The notes beneath the pieces were generated by a model. That model saw only the letters and a program-made list of their open reading frames with translations. It searched no databases and was not told where the DNA came from. Position numbers and translations under genes: made by a program. Shown here in pieces: positions 33,110 to 46,927 of a stretch of 64,000 nt of DNA (its first letter is position 1; each line of letters starts with the position of its first letter). Source of the DNA: Archivesica marissinica. Its lineage: Eukaryota > Mollusca > Bivalvia > Venerida > Vesicomyidae. The stretch spans positions 88,873,784-88,937,783 of the forward strand of contig CM026404.1 of assembly GCA_014843695.1 (NCBI GenBank), in the 5' to 3' direction.

Positions 33110-33825
33110 ATGGACTGCGTTTTCCACCCGGTCATACAGCCATGAACACTGTGAAGTTTGTTTGATACATGTGCTCAACATTGAAACAAATAAATTAAAA
33201 ACTAATCTTCTGACAGCAGCTGGTATGGATTAGGGGTATTAATTCCCTGCGGAGAAGCCACGCTGGCATAACAATATGGCTGTCATTGTAGCATGTTTCC
33301 ATGAGCCGAGCATAAAAGCGTTGAGCAAAACCACACTTGCATTTAGACAGGTTAAAACCTTTTTCTTGTTTACTTTATGAAACGGATACACCATCGATAT
33401 CAAGGGGGTACCAAACCAACCGTGTGAAACTTTGCTAAAACAAGGTATACTTGACCACATATAAAGCAAGTGGGGGCTACGTCTAATTGATGTACGCCTG
33501 TTATACTTATTTCTTAATATATTACTTTGGCATGGGGCATGGGTAATTTGGTATCATTTATCGTGTTAAGCAGAAATTTGAGATTTAAGATTCCCACTGC
33601 TTGCAATTAATTGGCGGTATACATAACTGTTATCACGAATTATATCGTTCATCTACAGTGCATTCCAGCGGTCACGTGCTTCAGTAGTTTAGACACATTT
33701 ATTTTTGCAGTTCCCAGAAACCACAGTCTACAGGCTAATCGCATTGACATGTGTGCGAGTGAAGGGCAATGCGGATTATATGTGTCTTAGCTCTTAAAAT
33801 GGGCCCGCTAGCGGTGAAAATAACA
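33110..33825. other. Unique stretch, no gene recognised
   Basis: A 76-codon minus-strand frame (33239-33469) has no recognisable domain. Nothing else supported. Confidence 0.4.
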
Positions 33826-34063
33826 GTCAAATATGTTGTAAAGACACAATTCTAATGAAATTCCATGTCGTAATGACACCATTCTAATGAAATTACATGT
33901 CGTAAAGACACAATTCTAATGAAAGTCCATGTTGTAACGACACAATTCTAATGAAATTCTATGTAGTAACGACACAATTCTAATGAAATTCCATGTATTA
34001 ACAACACAATTCTAATGAAATTCCATGTGGTTCCGACACAATTCTAATGAAATTCCATGACAT
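33826..34063. repeat. 32-bp minisatellite
   Basis: About seven units of 32 bp: GACACAATTCTAATGAAATT, CCATGTCGTAAC, with a variable 4-5 bp joint (GTCGTAAT, GTTGTAAC, GTATTAAC, GTGGTTCC). Confidence 0.9.
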
Positions 34064-34142
34064 ATTTGCAGAGGTTTGAGTTACAAATAACAAAAACACA
34101 TTACTTAATTATTGTCTAATACAATATATTACCCAGCATGCA

Positions 34143-34235
34143 ACGCGTTTAAGGACACCACAACCGTGGTTCCGGTGATGTTCGAACTCACAGTTCCTCG
34201 TTGGCTGAGAGGACACCGTCTATATTACACACAAC
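34143..34235 (-). mobile_element. S7 SINE head fragment, reverse
   Basis: AAGGACACCACAACCGTGGT, then GATGTTCGAACTCACAGT (reversed B box) and ATTACACACAACAGAG. It matches the S7 head at 50885-50970 in reverse. Confidence 0.5.
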
Positions 34236-34239
34236 AGAG

Positions 34240-34796
34240 TATTCTCCAACATGTACAGTAGAACAGTAGTCTAGCAAACGATATTGTGGGGAAATGAAAT
34301 AAAATGGTTTATTTTTTATATATAAATTATATAAAATTATTTTGAATACATGTACATAACAAACGCAATCATTTTAAGAATACGTAAGAATACTGTTCAC
34401 TGCTACACATCATGACGATGTTAGTAGAGAAATACTTTGAAAGAATGTTCACTTGAATTATTAAGCGATTATTAGTTGAAGGAATAAGAAACTGCAAACA
34501 AGATTAGTAACTCTGGTTACTATTACCTACAGTCATATGTAGTTGTTTCCCTTTGACTAAAGGCAGAGAAACAAAGTATGTGGAAGTCATATATATGAAG
34601 ACAGACATACAGGTATTAGTTCTTGCAGCTTATATCTTATTTCATATCTTATCATATCTCATGGACCTTCCGTGGTGCACTGGATGCCATGTCCACTTCG
34701 CAACCAAAGGGTTGAGAATTCAAGCCTCGTCGATACCAACGCTACACTGTTACTGTTAACACGAAACAGGCAACGTTTTGAATATTCGCCTCCCTT
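34240..34796. other. Unique stretch with an S7-like head trace
   Basis: CTTCCGTGGTGCACTGGATG near 34668-34690 resembles the S7 head (CTTCCGTGGTGTAATGCACA at 50883). TAGTTCTTGCAGCTTATATC at about 34616 is an extra piece of L-B. No gene. Confidence 0.4.
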
Positions 34797-35066
34797 ATCA
34801 CATCAAAACAGCACATTCTGCTCCACACTTCAAAGCTTTATATATCAAGTGGTGCAAAGAACAGACCAATAACCTAATAAACTGATAATATACACTTATA
34901 CATGAATATAAGTATTAGTTCTTGCAGCTTATATCTTATTTCCTATGAAAGTTTTACTGGTTACTGTTTACATGTTTCATTATGCTATTTCGTGTTTTAA
35001 TTTGTTGAGGCCCTCGTGGTAGGCTGGCTTAATTGTTCAAATGAGTTCTCTCATTAAATAAATTGT
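34797..35066 (+). mobile_element. L-B LINE 3' region (uninterrupted copy)
   Basis: AACAGCACATTCTGCTCCAC, AGTGGTGCAAAGAACAGACC, TAGTTCTTGCAGCTTATATC, CTTATTTCCTATGAAAG (the H1 empty site), CAAATGAGTTCTCTCATTAA. It ends AATAAA directly at an S2 copy. Confidence 0.8.
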
Positions 35067-35296
35067 GTTTTACGTTTATTTATCGTCGCTACCGGTTTCC
35101 CATATGAACGACGCCTCCTGAAGAGATTCGTCATTTTAGATTTTTGGAGAACAGTGCAATGATACGGACATAGTCCCATTCCAGAATCTCCTTTTACGTG
35201 CACGGTGTAAAGCACAAGACCTCTGTTTAAAGTCCCATCTGAAAGACTGTTAGTTGTATTAGGTCAGACGGGAGATCGAACCGGCGATCCTGGATT
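35067..35296 (-). mobile_element. S2 SINE, reverse, with internal deletions
   Basis: GTTTATTTATCGTCGCTACC through TCAGACGGGAGATCGAACCG. The promoter-distal block GGTTC between GAATCTCC and TTTTACG is deleted, and the head ends early. Inserted at the tail of L-B: L-B-type TTTAAATAAAGTCTTCATTA resumes at 35296, so the S2 probably landed in the LINE end. Confidence 0.8.
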
Positions 35297-35441
35297 CTAT
35301 TTAAATAAAGTCTTCATTATTATTAATAATAATAATATGTACCGGCGGTTACGGGTATAACACGCAGTTAGCAGTGAGCGATATATTGTCATGTTGTACG
35401 TTGTACTATATGATAATACAAGGAAATTAATTATATTTTTA

Positions 35442-35650
35442 AGTTTAAACTTTATTTATTTTACAACGATTGCGAAGCAAGTTTTAAGAACTTATATTAA
35501 TCACTCTCATTGGTGCGGATGAATGTCTATATAGTGTGGTAATTCGTGTGGGAGGAAACCGGAGTATCCGGAGAAACCCCACCTGACCGATCTAGCGATC
35601 GCCGTACCATATCACATTCCCGGTCCGAGGATCAAACCCGGGTTGCAGTC
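35442..35650 (-). mobile_element. S1 SINE, reverse
   Basis: TTTATTTTACAACGATTGCG, AACTTATATTAATCACTCTC, GTGGGAGGAAACCGGAGTAT, GGTCCGAGGATCAAACCCGG. The head is cut after the B box. Confidence 0.82.
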
Positions 35651-35849
35651 TATTTGACTTAGTCTTTCATTCTTTATTTTGTATTATTGTCATTTGTTGT
35701 TGTAAATAATTGGAAAATTTAAAATATGTTTAAAGCAAAATAATAACATATTTCGTCTTACCCAGCCCACCTACTGATAGCGGCCAGCTACAGCTGTTAA
35801 GCGTGTATCCGTAGGCAAGGTATAGTAGTGAAGACACTCTTATGGTCAT

Positions 35850-36911
35850 ATAGTCTTCCACAGTGTCATCGAGCGACAGCAACATTCCACTGTGTTATCA
35901 TTAGATTGCAGCCTTCCGCGGTGTCCCCAGGCGAGTGCAGCCTTCAGCGGTATTCCCGGGCTGTTGCAGCCTTCAGCGGTATTCCCGGACTGTTGCAGCC
36001 TTCAGCGGTATTCCCGGGCTGTTGCAGCCTTCAGCGGTATTCCCGGACTGTTGCAGCCTTCAGCGGTATTCCCGGACTGTTGCAGCCTTCTGAGGTGTCC
36101 TCGGAAAAGTGCAGCTTTCCAAGGTGTCCCCGGGTGATTGCAGCCTTCCACGAAATCATCGGGAGGCTTCAGCATGCCATGATATCCTCGGGCTCTTTCA
36201 ACCTTCCATTCGGGCGATTGCAGCATGCCACGGTGTCCCCAGACGTTGCAGCATTCCACGGTGGCCTCGTGATATTGCAGCATTCCACGGTGTCATCTGG
36301 CGGTTGCAGCATTCCACGGTGTCCCCGTGATATTGCAGCCAAACACGGTGTCATCAGGCGACTGCAGCATTTCACAGTGACCTTGTGATATTGCAGCCAT
36401 ATACGGTGTCATCAGGCGATTGCAGCCATACACGGTGTCATCTGGCGGTTGCAACATTCCACGGTGTCCCCGTGATATTGCAGCCATACACGGTGTCATC
36501 TGGCGGTTGCAGCATTCCACGGTGTCCCCGTGATATTGCAGCCATACACGGTGTCATCAGGCGACTGCAGCATTTCACAGTGACCTTGTGATATTGCAGC
36601 CATATACGGTGTCATCAGGCGATTGCAGCCATACACGATGTCATCTGGCGATTGCAGCATTCCACAGTGACCTCGTGATATTGCAGCCATACACGGTGTC
36701 CCCGGACGTTGCAGCATTCCACGTTGTCCCCGGACGGGTGCAGTCGTCCACGGTGTCACAGGGCGGTTGCAGCATTCCAAGGTGTCCCCGGACGGGTGCA
36801 GTCGTCGACGGTGTCACCGGGCGGTTGCAGCATGCCACGGTGTACCAGGACGGTTGCAGCATTACAAGGTGCCCCAGGGCGATTGCAGCCGTACATAGTG
36901 TTGGCGGACGT
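35850..36911. repeat. 29-bp GC-richer minisatellite
   Basis: About 36 units of 29 bp around GTTGCAGCATTCCACGGTGT CCCCGTGAT. The left part is homogeneous (TTCAGCGGTATTCCCGG). The right part alternates two types (CCATACACGGTGTCATCTGG and CATTCCACGGTGTCCCCG), giving a 58-bp dimer. A block near 36357 recurs near 36558. Frames are open on both strands because the unit lacks stops, and the apparent proteins are not real candidates. Confidence 0.92.
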
Positions 36912-37514
36912 AAGTAGCCATTTTGCCAACCTCGCTAAATGTGGTAAAATAGTGACATTTAAATTAGTGACGATTACATCTAACTTCATTTGCGATAATT
37001 GCCGTGCAGTATGCCCTGCGCTTGCCGTATCTATGGTGAACGATATGTTTTGGTTAATGGGACATTGTTCTTGGCTATCCCTGACTGGCGGTCGCTTTGA
37101 TCTGCCACATATTAAATGTCCGTTTAAAAGGGTCAAGGATGGGTCAAATTGTTATCTTTCACCATCGTACTCATATCGATTTACAGCTTACATTATCGAA
37201 CATGCGTTTTTGGTCGCGGTTCATTTGAACATATCAACAGGACGAGGTCAAACTTATTCAATGGACGTTCTAATACATGCGTTCTTTTGAAGATACATTT
37301 GGCGGTCACTTGAAAATATTTAACAGAGAATAACTATTAAACTATACGTGATTAAGTGTTAATCTAAAGAAACTTAAACAGTCTACCAGAAACTTGATAT
37401 TTGAAATCGGAACATGTTCATTCTGGCGCCAAATGAAACGAGAAAAGAACATGGTAAATTTGAGCAGACGTTGACAGTTCCAAACAATGACCTCGATTAT
37501 ATATTTCAAACTGT
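36912..37514. other. Unique stretch, no gene supported
   Basis: An open frame continues from the minisatellite to 37290 and an opposite-strand frame overlaps it. Neither contains a domain I recognise. Confidence 0.4.
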
Positions 37515-37713
37515 GGAAGTCGTGACAGCGCATGCATTGATAACGCGTTCGCTTCATGTTTGCGAAGCCCGGAGTTCGCGGTCAGCATCGCGTTCACTTC
37601 ATGTTTGCGAGGCCCGGAGTTCGCGGTCAGCATCGCGTTCACTTCATGTTTGCGAGGCCCGGAGTTCGCCGTTAAGGTGTGCCAGTAGGCAAGGCACTTA
37701 TATTCCACATTGC
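37515..37713 (+). mobile_element. S3 SINE with triplicated promoter region
   Basis: Head GTGACAGCGCATGCATTGAT AACGCGTTCGCTTC, then three 45-bp copies of the B-box neighbourhood (TTTGCGAGGCCCGGAGTTCG), then GTAGGCAAGGCACTTATATT and CACATTGCC leading into a CT tract. The 3' tail is absent; the element is lost within the CT expansion. Confidence 0.8.
37543..37680. repeat. 45-bp triplication of the S3 pol III B-box region
   Basis: Three units GCGTTCACTTCATGTTTGCG, AGGCCCGGAGTTCGCGGTCA, GCATC. The single-copy version is seen at 44548-44590. The second and third units are almost identical to one another. Confidence 0.9.
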
Positions 37714-37760
37714 CTCTCTCCCTCTCTCTCTCTCTCTTCTCTCTCTCTCTCATCTCTCTC

Positions 37761-37797
<37 letters not shown>
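37714..37797. repeat. (CT)n microsatellite inside S3
   Basis: CT dinucleotides with TTCT and CATC interruptions, in the place of the short CTCTCTCC tract of S3. It is the sense-strand counterpart of the (GA)n in the reverse S3 at 17135-17192. Confidence 0.9.
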
Positions 37798-37798
<1 letters not shown>

Positions 37799-37984
37799 GT
37801 GACTCAACGTGTCCCAGAATAGAACGTTATTTCTGAATTATGTGAGAAGTTCAGGGACAAGTAATTAGATTACATATAATATTATATTAAGTACACGAGT
37901 GCACGTGCATGGGAGAATGCCAATTAAATGGTGTAATAATCCCCACACCAACTGTTAAATGTGTCTGCATGTTTGTTTTGAGGG

Positions 37985-38205
37985 TTTACGGTCGAACCAA
38001 CAGCGTTGATCACATGACGACTAGCCGGCTGTTAATGGTTGATGAAGACATCGGGCGCCCCTTTGAAAAATGAATCAGGAACGGACGGGGCACCCGGTAT
38101 GACCACTGACATTCCGCAATGCATCTAGATATATATATAGCTCCCTCACTTGAAATAATTCGAACCTACAGTGGTGAATGGCAAGTGATTTGAAGTAAAA
38201 TTCAC
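37985..38205 (-). mobile_element. S8 SINE, reverse, diverged
   Basis: GACGACTAGCCGGCTGTTAA, GGGGCACCCGGTATGACCAC, CTCACTTGAAATAATTCGAA, CAGTGGTGAATGGCAAGTGA. The order matches 53316-53945 without any tandem expansion. Confidence 0.65.
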
Positions 38206-38309
38206 AAAATGACAGGCCCGTAGTACTTCTACTGTTATTATAAACGTGTATTGCCATTGCTATATTTATTAAAATCGGAAAATTGCTGTCTTTAAGTTCA
38301 TACATATTT

Positions 38310-38617
38310 TGAAGATACCACTACAAGTCAAATATGCACATTGTTATATAGATCTAGTATCATTAATTGTCTCATTCCCATTTTCTACTCTGCTAGCCAA
38401 TTCCATATATCATCATATTCCATTACATATTAAATATAGTTTCTCTATTTTTCAGCTTTTACATTACTATATTATTCCAATGTGCAGTTCTCACTTATAG
38501 TGCTATCTTTTGATTTGCATTTGATTGTATATATGTTGAGGGCCTCATGGTAGATTAATTTTTGTTAAATGAGTACTCTCGTTAAATAAAGTCTTTATTA
38601 TTATTATTATTATTACA
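38310..38617 (+). mobile_element. L-B-type LINE 3' end
   Basis: The distal part GAGGGCCTCATGGTAGATTA, AAATGAGTACTCTCGTTAAA, AATAAAGTCTTTATTATTAT is clear. The upstream part (TTCCATATATCATCATATTC, AATGTGCAGTTCTCACTTAT) matches the reverse copy at 52979-53275. Confidence 0.75.
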
Positions 38618-39404
38618 CTGAGGCAAATAAGACACTCGCCTCGGTTAGAATTTGGCAAGCAACGACAGGAATAGGAAAACTCTGATAAAACTGCCTTCAG
38701 AATGCACAGACAAGCATCCACAGAATAATTCGGAAGGTCGCCTCGGTTATTTTGATATTCTGGCTATGGCACTGAATGATGGCTGGCACAGTATCCAGTG
38801 AACCACACAGGCCCCCCACTGAAGTGGTGGGTGGGGCGGTGACGTAGAATAACCCATGATTAAGAAAACATGATTACTTTAGTCTCTAATTACAATACGT
38901 CAGCACGACGTATTAACTTATTAACACAAACAATAAATTAATCACGTGGTACAGCTAATTGGATGAACTGAGGGGATTAGTACAAATACATAACAAGGGA
39001 AATGTCATATTATAAGTCACAGATCCTAGACGCGATAACCAGTGACAATAGCACAGACAATAGCATGAAAACATACGCCGTATTAATTTCACATTGCAAC
39101 ATTGTACATGGTAACAATGGTGTACAGTGGCATGTAACACACGCTTTTGATCTATCCTGTCAATATTATGTTTACCTTCGTTTCTTTTTTGTCCTTGTTG
39201 TTAACGTATGATTATTATCCGTAAATTGGAACAATTTGAATAGAAATCGTCTGCGTCACGAAACTCGGTCTGATAAGGAACCGGAAGTAGGCCTACTGAC
39301 ATTGGCGCTAAAACAAATTCTTGCTATATATTATTTTTTGTTTTTGTGCTCCAAATTGTACTATATTTGAGCGCTCCGTGTTTATGCCAGCACTAATTAC
39401 CGTC
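38618..39404. other. Unique stretch
   Basis: No element or gene recognised. Two short AT-rich frames only. Confidence 0.4.
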
Positions 39405-39612
39405 TCAGTGGCGAAGGTTCGAAACTCGTCAGGGGTTCGTTTTGATATGGCCGATTGGTGAGCCGCCAGCTAGTTAAATAATGGCTACCGATTGCCTACC
39501 AGCCCGGCGCCTGGCCTACAAGCATAGGAGTCGGGAAGTACTGATGTTCATAAAAAAAGGTGTCTCATAAGTCAAAAATGGCTGGCCTTTTAAATAGGGG
39601 TGACACTATAAT
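39405..39612 (+). mobile_element. S5 SINE, 5'-truncated
   Basis: GGTTCGAAACTCGTCAGGGG, GGTGAGCCGCCAGCTAGTTA, CCGATTGCCTACCAGCCCGG, GGGAAGTACTGATGTTCATA, GTGACACTATAATAAAC. The head is missing. Confidence 0.8.
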
Positions 39613-39737
39613 AAACAAACACGTTTACTTTTATATACTAAACATGACATACGCACATTAATTCCGTTGCTATAGTGATTCGTCACGTACATCAACAATG
39701 ATAAAAAGGTTTGCTTTCTAGAATGAAACACTGGGGG

Positions 39738-39855
39738 TAATAATAATAATAATAAAGACTTTATTTAACGAGTGAACTCATTTGAACAATTAAGTCAATC
39801 TACCACGAGGCCCTCAACAAATTAAAACATGAACTAGCACAATAAAACCGTAATA
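39738..39855 (-). mobile_element. L-B LINE 3' end, reverse
   Basis: (AAT)n, then AAAGACTTTATTTAACGAGT, GAACTCATTTGAACAATTAA, CTACCACGAGGCCCTCAACA. Confidence 0.85.
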
Positions 39856-39863
39856 ATATTAAC

Positions 39864-40100
39864 ATTCTTTCAGATGGAACTATAAACCGTGGTCTCGTGT
39901 ATCGGTTCTATAATAATAATAATAATAATAATAATAAAGACTTTATTTAACGAGAGTACTCATTTAACAAAAGTTAATACACCTGACATATAACAGAACA
40001 AGGATGTTTCTCTATCTTGCACTATCCTCCAACAATTAAAATGTCTAATAAAGTTCTGAAGGCGTTGCCCCGATTACCCAGGGACCGTCGATACATAAAA
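39864..40100 (+). mobile_element. S2-like SINE split by an L-B end
   Basis: The 5' piece (TTCTTTCAGATGGAACTATA AACC, GGTCTCGTGTATCGGTTCT) ends at about 39907. The 3' piece resumes after the LINE end with TATCTTGCACTATCCTCCAA and TAAAGTTCTGAAGGCGTTGC. The 3' piece resembles the divergent copy at 62123-62391 more than standard S2. Confidence 0.6.
39908..39985 (-). mobile_element. L-B LINE 3' end nested in an S2-like SINE
   Basis: (AAT)n followed by AAAGACTTTATTTAACGAGA, GTACTCATTTAACAAAAGTT. A very short insertion, typical of 5'-truncated LINE integration. Confidence 0.8.
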
Positions 40101-40335
40101 CGTATACAAACAAATAAGAAAACCGTCCGATAAAATACGGTGTATACATGATTGTGATCTTGTACACCAGTCAAACTTGTCCTAATTAAGAAGTAGGGCG
40201 GGTTGACACCAGGTGTGTCACTGTCCACTGCTAACACTTATTAGATCAATGTAACTTAATAGTAGACATACGCAGACCCATGCTATCATGCAGAGAATGC
40301 GGGACATAGCATACGTGCAGTGCTATTGCATACCA

Positions 40336-41026
40336 TTAAAGCGACATTACATCGCAAAAAGCAAATAAAATGCATTTGGTTTAAACATATTTTATTTATC
40401 AAGATAAACATGACATATAACATCTGTACATATAACATCCATACAATACAACTATCAAGACAAGTGGGTTGAATTGAAAGCTACAGGAGCTTGTGGTAAT
40501 TCTCTCCACTACATACTAATTATCATTACGTGGATATGATTAAAAAATGCATTTTTTATCAGTATAAATGCATTGCTACTACAAAAATTATTCCGAATAC
40601 ATTCGAACACTAACATTGAATCAATAAATAGTGTTTTTTGTGGATTGAAAGTATGAGTTCATATAACGGTCATCCATGCTCCTGAATTGACGTTTGTTTG
40701 TTTGTCATCGGAGTCAATACTAAACGCGTGATAATGTCGTTTAGAGATAATTTAACTAAGAATAGTCTATACATAAATAGGCACACACGTGAGATACAAC
40801 GATAAATCTGTACCATAAATCATGTTATTCAGGATACACTAGTTGCATTACGCATGTATGTTTACATTATTTTGTAATGTCAACAAACCGCGTATACGAC
40901 GTTATTTTATTTGTTGAAATACTCAGTATTTGAGGTATATATATATGGAGGGGGGGGATTATACCATATAATAGGAAAATACATTCTGTAGAAATTTGTG
41001 TTTTCACTGATGTAATGTCGCTTTAA
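40336..41026 (-). mobile_element. T1 element, complete, diverged (691 bp)
   Basis: Left end TTAAAGCGACATTACATCGC, right end (reversed) TTAAAGCGACATTACATCAG, 18 identical bases. TTAA at both borders. The CGTATACGACG block near 40890-40905 is the reverse of CGTCGTATACGCG in the T1 copy at 16473. It is therefore the same family in the other orientation, with a different middle. Confidence 0.82.
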
Positions 41027-44281
<3,255 letters not shown>

Positions 44282-44282
44282 C

Positions 44283-44477
44283 CATTAATGTCAAACCCCT
44301 TACGGGGACGTAGACATGTTTTCCTGGGCAAGTTTAGCCGACCTAAGTACCAGTACTAAGCAATGTGTGTGAGGTGCCTTGCTCAATGACACTACATACG
44401 TGGCCTGACCGTGTATCGAACCGGGACCGATCGATTCCAAAATCCGACGCTCTACCACTGGACCACGGATGCCACAC
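44283..44477 (-). mobile_element. S6 SINE, full length, reverse, tail opening into (GT)n
   Basis: From the 3' end: CCATTAATGTCAAACCCCTT, ACGGGGACGTAGACATG, TTTTCCTGGGCAAGTTTAGC, GAGGTGCCTTGCTCAATGAC, TATCGAACCGGGACCGATCG, then the head CTACCACTGGACCACGGATG CC. On the sense strand its tail reads AATGGAACACACACAC and runs into the array. Confidence 0.88.
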
Positions 44478-44526
44478 ATCTGTATGCTGTAGTGCATTAT
44501 ATCAAATCATGACTCTCAAAGTCGTG

Positions 44527-44756
44527 GAGGTCGTGACAGCGCAGTGGTAACGCGTTCCCTTCAGGTGCGAAAGGCCCGGAGTTCATAGCTTCCGCTGGAG
44601 CAGTTACGATTGTGCCCTTAGGTAAGGCATTTAATTCCACATTGCCTCCTCTCTCCATCGTGGCGATGGATTCCATCAGGAATGAGGTCTCGAGAGTGAT
44701 TAATATAAGTTGTACGAACTTGTTTCGCAATCGAGCTAACATATGTGTATAAACTA
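44527..44756 (+). mobile_element. S3 SINE, full length
   Basis: Reference copy: GGTCGTGACAGCGCAGTGGT AACGCG, GGTGCGAAAGGCCCGGAGTT, GTTACGATTGTGCCCTTAGG, CTCCTCTCTCCATCGTGGCG, GATTCCATCAGGAATGAGGT, shared tail AGAGTGATTAATATAAGTTG and TTCGCAATCGAGCTAACATA. Confidence 0.9.
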
Positions 44757-44947
44757 TGACTCTCAAAGCTGCCGGACCCCTAAATTTAATATATGTAGAC
44801 ATAGTGTTGGTGATACGTTGAATGCGCACACGATTTTTTAATGCGATACATTCTGCGATATATGTAGTAAATGCATACTAAATGTAGCTATATACCATAT
44901 TTCAAATGTGTTATTACATTCAGCGTAATATGTTAAAATAGTGTTAC

Positions 44948-45186
44948 TATTTAGTTTACACGCATTTATTTTAGTTCGATTGCGAAACAAGTTCTTTCAA
45001 CTTATATTAATCACTCTCGAAACCTCATTCCTGCTGGAATCCATCGCCACGTGCATGGGAGAGAGAAGATACAACGTGGAATTTAAGTGCCTTGCCTAAG
45101 GGCACAGTCGTAACGGCTTCGGTGGGACTCAAACTCCGGACCTTTCTGACCTGACGCGAACGGGCTATTACTGCGCTATCACGACT
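44948..45186 (-). mobile_element. S3 SINE, full length, reverse
   Basis: TTTATTTTAGTTCGATTGCG, CAACTTATATTAATCACTCT, CTGCTGGAATCCATCGCCAC, AAGTGCCTTGCCTAAGGGCA, GGACTCAAACTCCGGACCTT, CTATTACTGCGCTATCACGA. With the plus copy 200 bp upstream it forms an inverted pair. Confidence 0.9.
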
Positions 45187-45211
45187 TCCGCTATTTGAAA
45201 TGTGTTGTTCA

Positions 45212-45953
45212 TTATTACTTTTAGCATAACATGTTCCTGTATTTGTAGTACGTTGTTATGTTTAGCATAACATGTTCCTGTATTTGTAGTACGTTGCTAT
45301 ATTTAGCATAACATGTTATATTTAGCATAACATGTTCCTGTATTTGTAGTACGTTGCTATATTTAGCATAATATGTTCCTGTATTTGTAGTACGTTGCTA
45401 TATTTAGCATAATATGTTCCTGTATTTGTAGTACGTTGTTATATTTAGCATAACATGTTCCTGTATGTGTAGTACGTTGTTATATTTAGCATAACATGTT
45501 CCTGTATTTGTCGTGCGTTGTTATATTTAACGTAGTATGTTCCTGTATGTGTAGTACGTTGTTATATTTAACGTAGTATGTTCCTGTATGTGTAGTACGT
45601 TGTTATATTTAGCATAACATGTTCCTGTATGTGTAGTACGTTGTTATATTTAGCATAACATGTTCCTGTATGTGTAGTGCGTTGCTATATTTAGCATAAC
45701 ATGTTCCTGTATGTGTAGTACGTTGTTATATTTAACGTAGTATGTTCCTGTATGTGTAGTACGTTGCTATATTTAGCATAACATGTTCCTGTATTTGTAG
45801 TACGTTGCTATATTTAGCGTAACATGTTCCTGTATCTGTAGTACGTTGCTATATATAGCGTAACATGTTTCTGTATTTGTAGTACGTTGCTATATTTAGC
45901 ATAGCATGTTCCTGTATTTGTAGTTCGTTGCTATATTTAGCGTAGTATGTTCC
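45212..45953. repeat. 41-bp minisatellite
   Basis: About 18 units of 41 bp: CATGTTCCTGTATTTGTAGT, ACGTTGCTATATTTAGCATA A. Variants GTATGTGTAG and TTTAACGTAGTATG come in runs. Confidence 0.92.
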
Positions 45954-46042
45954 TACTGCTGCATACATGTTAGTATGTTCATTAGGGCCCGCATTAGGTA
46001 TCCGACAGGAGTCTTTATCGTAGGCTTACCGAAATATCTGTT

Positions 46043-46178
46043 ATTGAACCATATTTTATTGCAAATCAATAGTACATATGTCATACACGTAAAGATACAA
46101 TTGATAGCATGAAAATACAAATGGTTTGGTCCACAAGTTTTAACAACATTAGACAACGGCACAAGAGACAACGGCCCG
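46043..46178 (-). mobile_element. L-A LINE 3' UTR, reverse
   Basis: ACCATATTTTATTGCAAATC, GGTTTGGTCCACAAGTTTTA, ACAACATTAGACAACGGC match reversed 12830-13010. Confidence 0.55.
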
Positions 46179-46515
46179 CACCAGAAAGATCAAAGAAATA
46201 TAATGTCAGAATTTGCTTTACAATTTATAACCATATAATTGATCAGTGATTGACTATAAAACAAAGTGTATTGCACCTATTGAAAACAAAAATCATTCAT
46301 GAAATCCGCTATCTGACCAATGAAGCAATGATCTATATATAAATGAACAAAAGCACAGACATCTTTGAAGTATCTGACACACATTGGAGGCGAAACAATC
46401 ATGTCCTTGTGTCGTCAGATTTCAATCTACAACACAGCCAATGAATGAATCGGAAAGAGTTTCTGAAATAGAATTGTACTGTCTGTGTGGTTTATTTGTC
46501 TCTATTGATCTCTAG
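46179..46515. other. Unique stretch upstream of the possible exon
   Basis: Non-repetitive, AT-rich. It would be intronic if the exon at 46516 is real. A polypyrimidine run ends it. Confidence 0.3.
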
Positions 46516-46690
46516 TGAAACCACTAAACCACCTGTGAAACAAAAGAAAGTTAAAACAAAAGTTAGATGTCAAAAGATTGATAAAAGTAACTGTTTTGTA
46601 GTGATAAGACGTTCCCACACAAAAACTGTTTACTTCCGGTCACGTGATCAGGAAGTGGCGGAACGAGTTTGGTTTGTGGATTGCTTGCAG
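46516..46690 (+). CDS. Possible internal exon with a PH-domain-like C-terminal part
   Basis: The 175-bp segment is open and is preceded by a good splice acceptor (TTGTCTCTATTGATCTCTAG) and followed by CAG|GTGATG, an acceptable donor. It reads TTKPPVKQKKVKTKVRCQ, KIDKSNCFVVIRRSHTKTVY, FRSRDQEVAERVWFVDCLQ. The order, a hydrophobic strand FVVI, a second strand TVYFRS, then an acidic-rich helix with an invariant-type Trp, is how many PH domains end, after which the intron would begin. The helix has one extra residue around the Trp compared with most members. No neighbouring exon is visible, so it could be an isolated exon of a large-intron gene, a retro-fragment, or chance. Confidence 0.35.
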
Positions 46691-46794
46691 GTGATGCGTG
46701 GGATCTGGATTTTTGGAACAAGTTGAACTTCCCTGAAGAGCTTTTCTGACTTGTTTGTAGATCATTCACGTGTTACAATATCGCAGTTAATATT

Positions 46795-46920
46795 GCTTCA
46801 AACAACATAATTATATTATTCACTCTCGTTGGCATGGAAAATAGCAATCACCTACCGTTCCCGGTCCGAGGATCTAAGCCAGTTTAGATTCGTGAGAAGC
46901 GAGCACACTAATCATTTAAT
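46795..46920 (-). mobile_element. S1 SINE, reverse, core deleted
   Basis: ATTATTCACTCTCGTTGGCA then directly ACCGTTCCCGGTCCGAGGAT, GAGAAGCGAGCACACTAATC. The AGTACCCGGAGAAAACCC core is missing. A 27-bp minisatellite starts beside the head. Confidence 0.7.
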
Positions 46921-46927
46921 GCACTAA

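Noticed and set aside
35828..37290. Several frames of 70-193 codons over the 29-bp array
   Set aside because: They overlap each other on both strands, follow the array periodicity and contain no recognisable domain beyond it.
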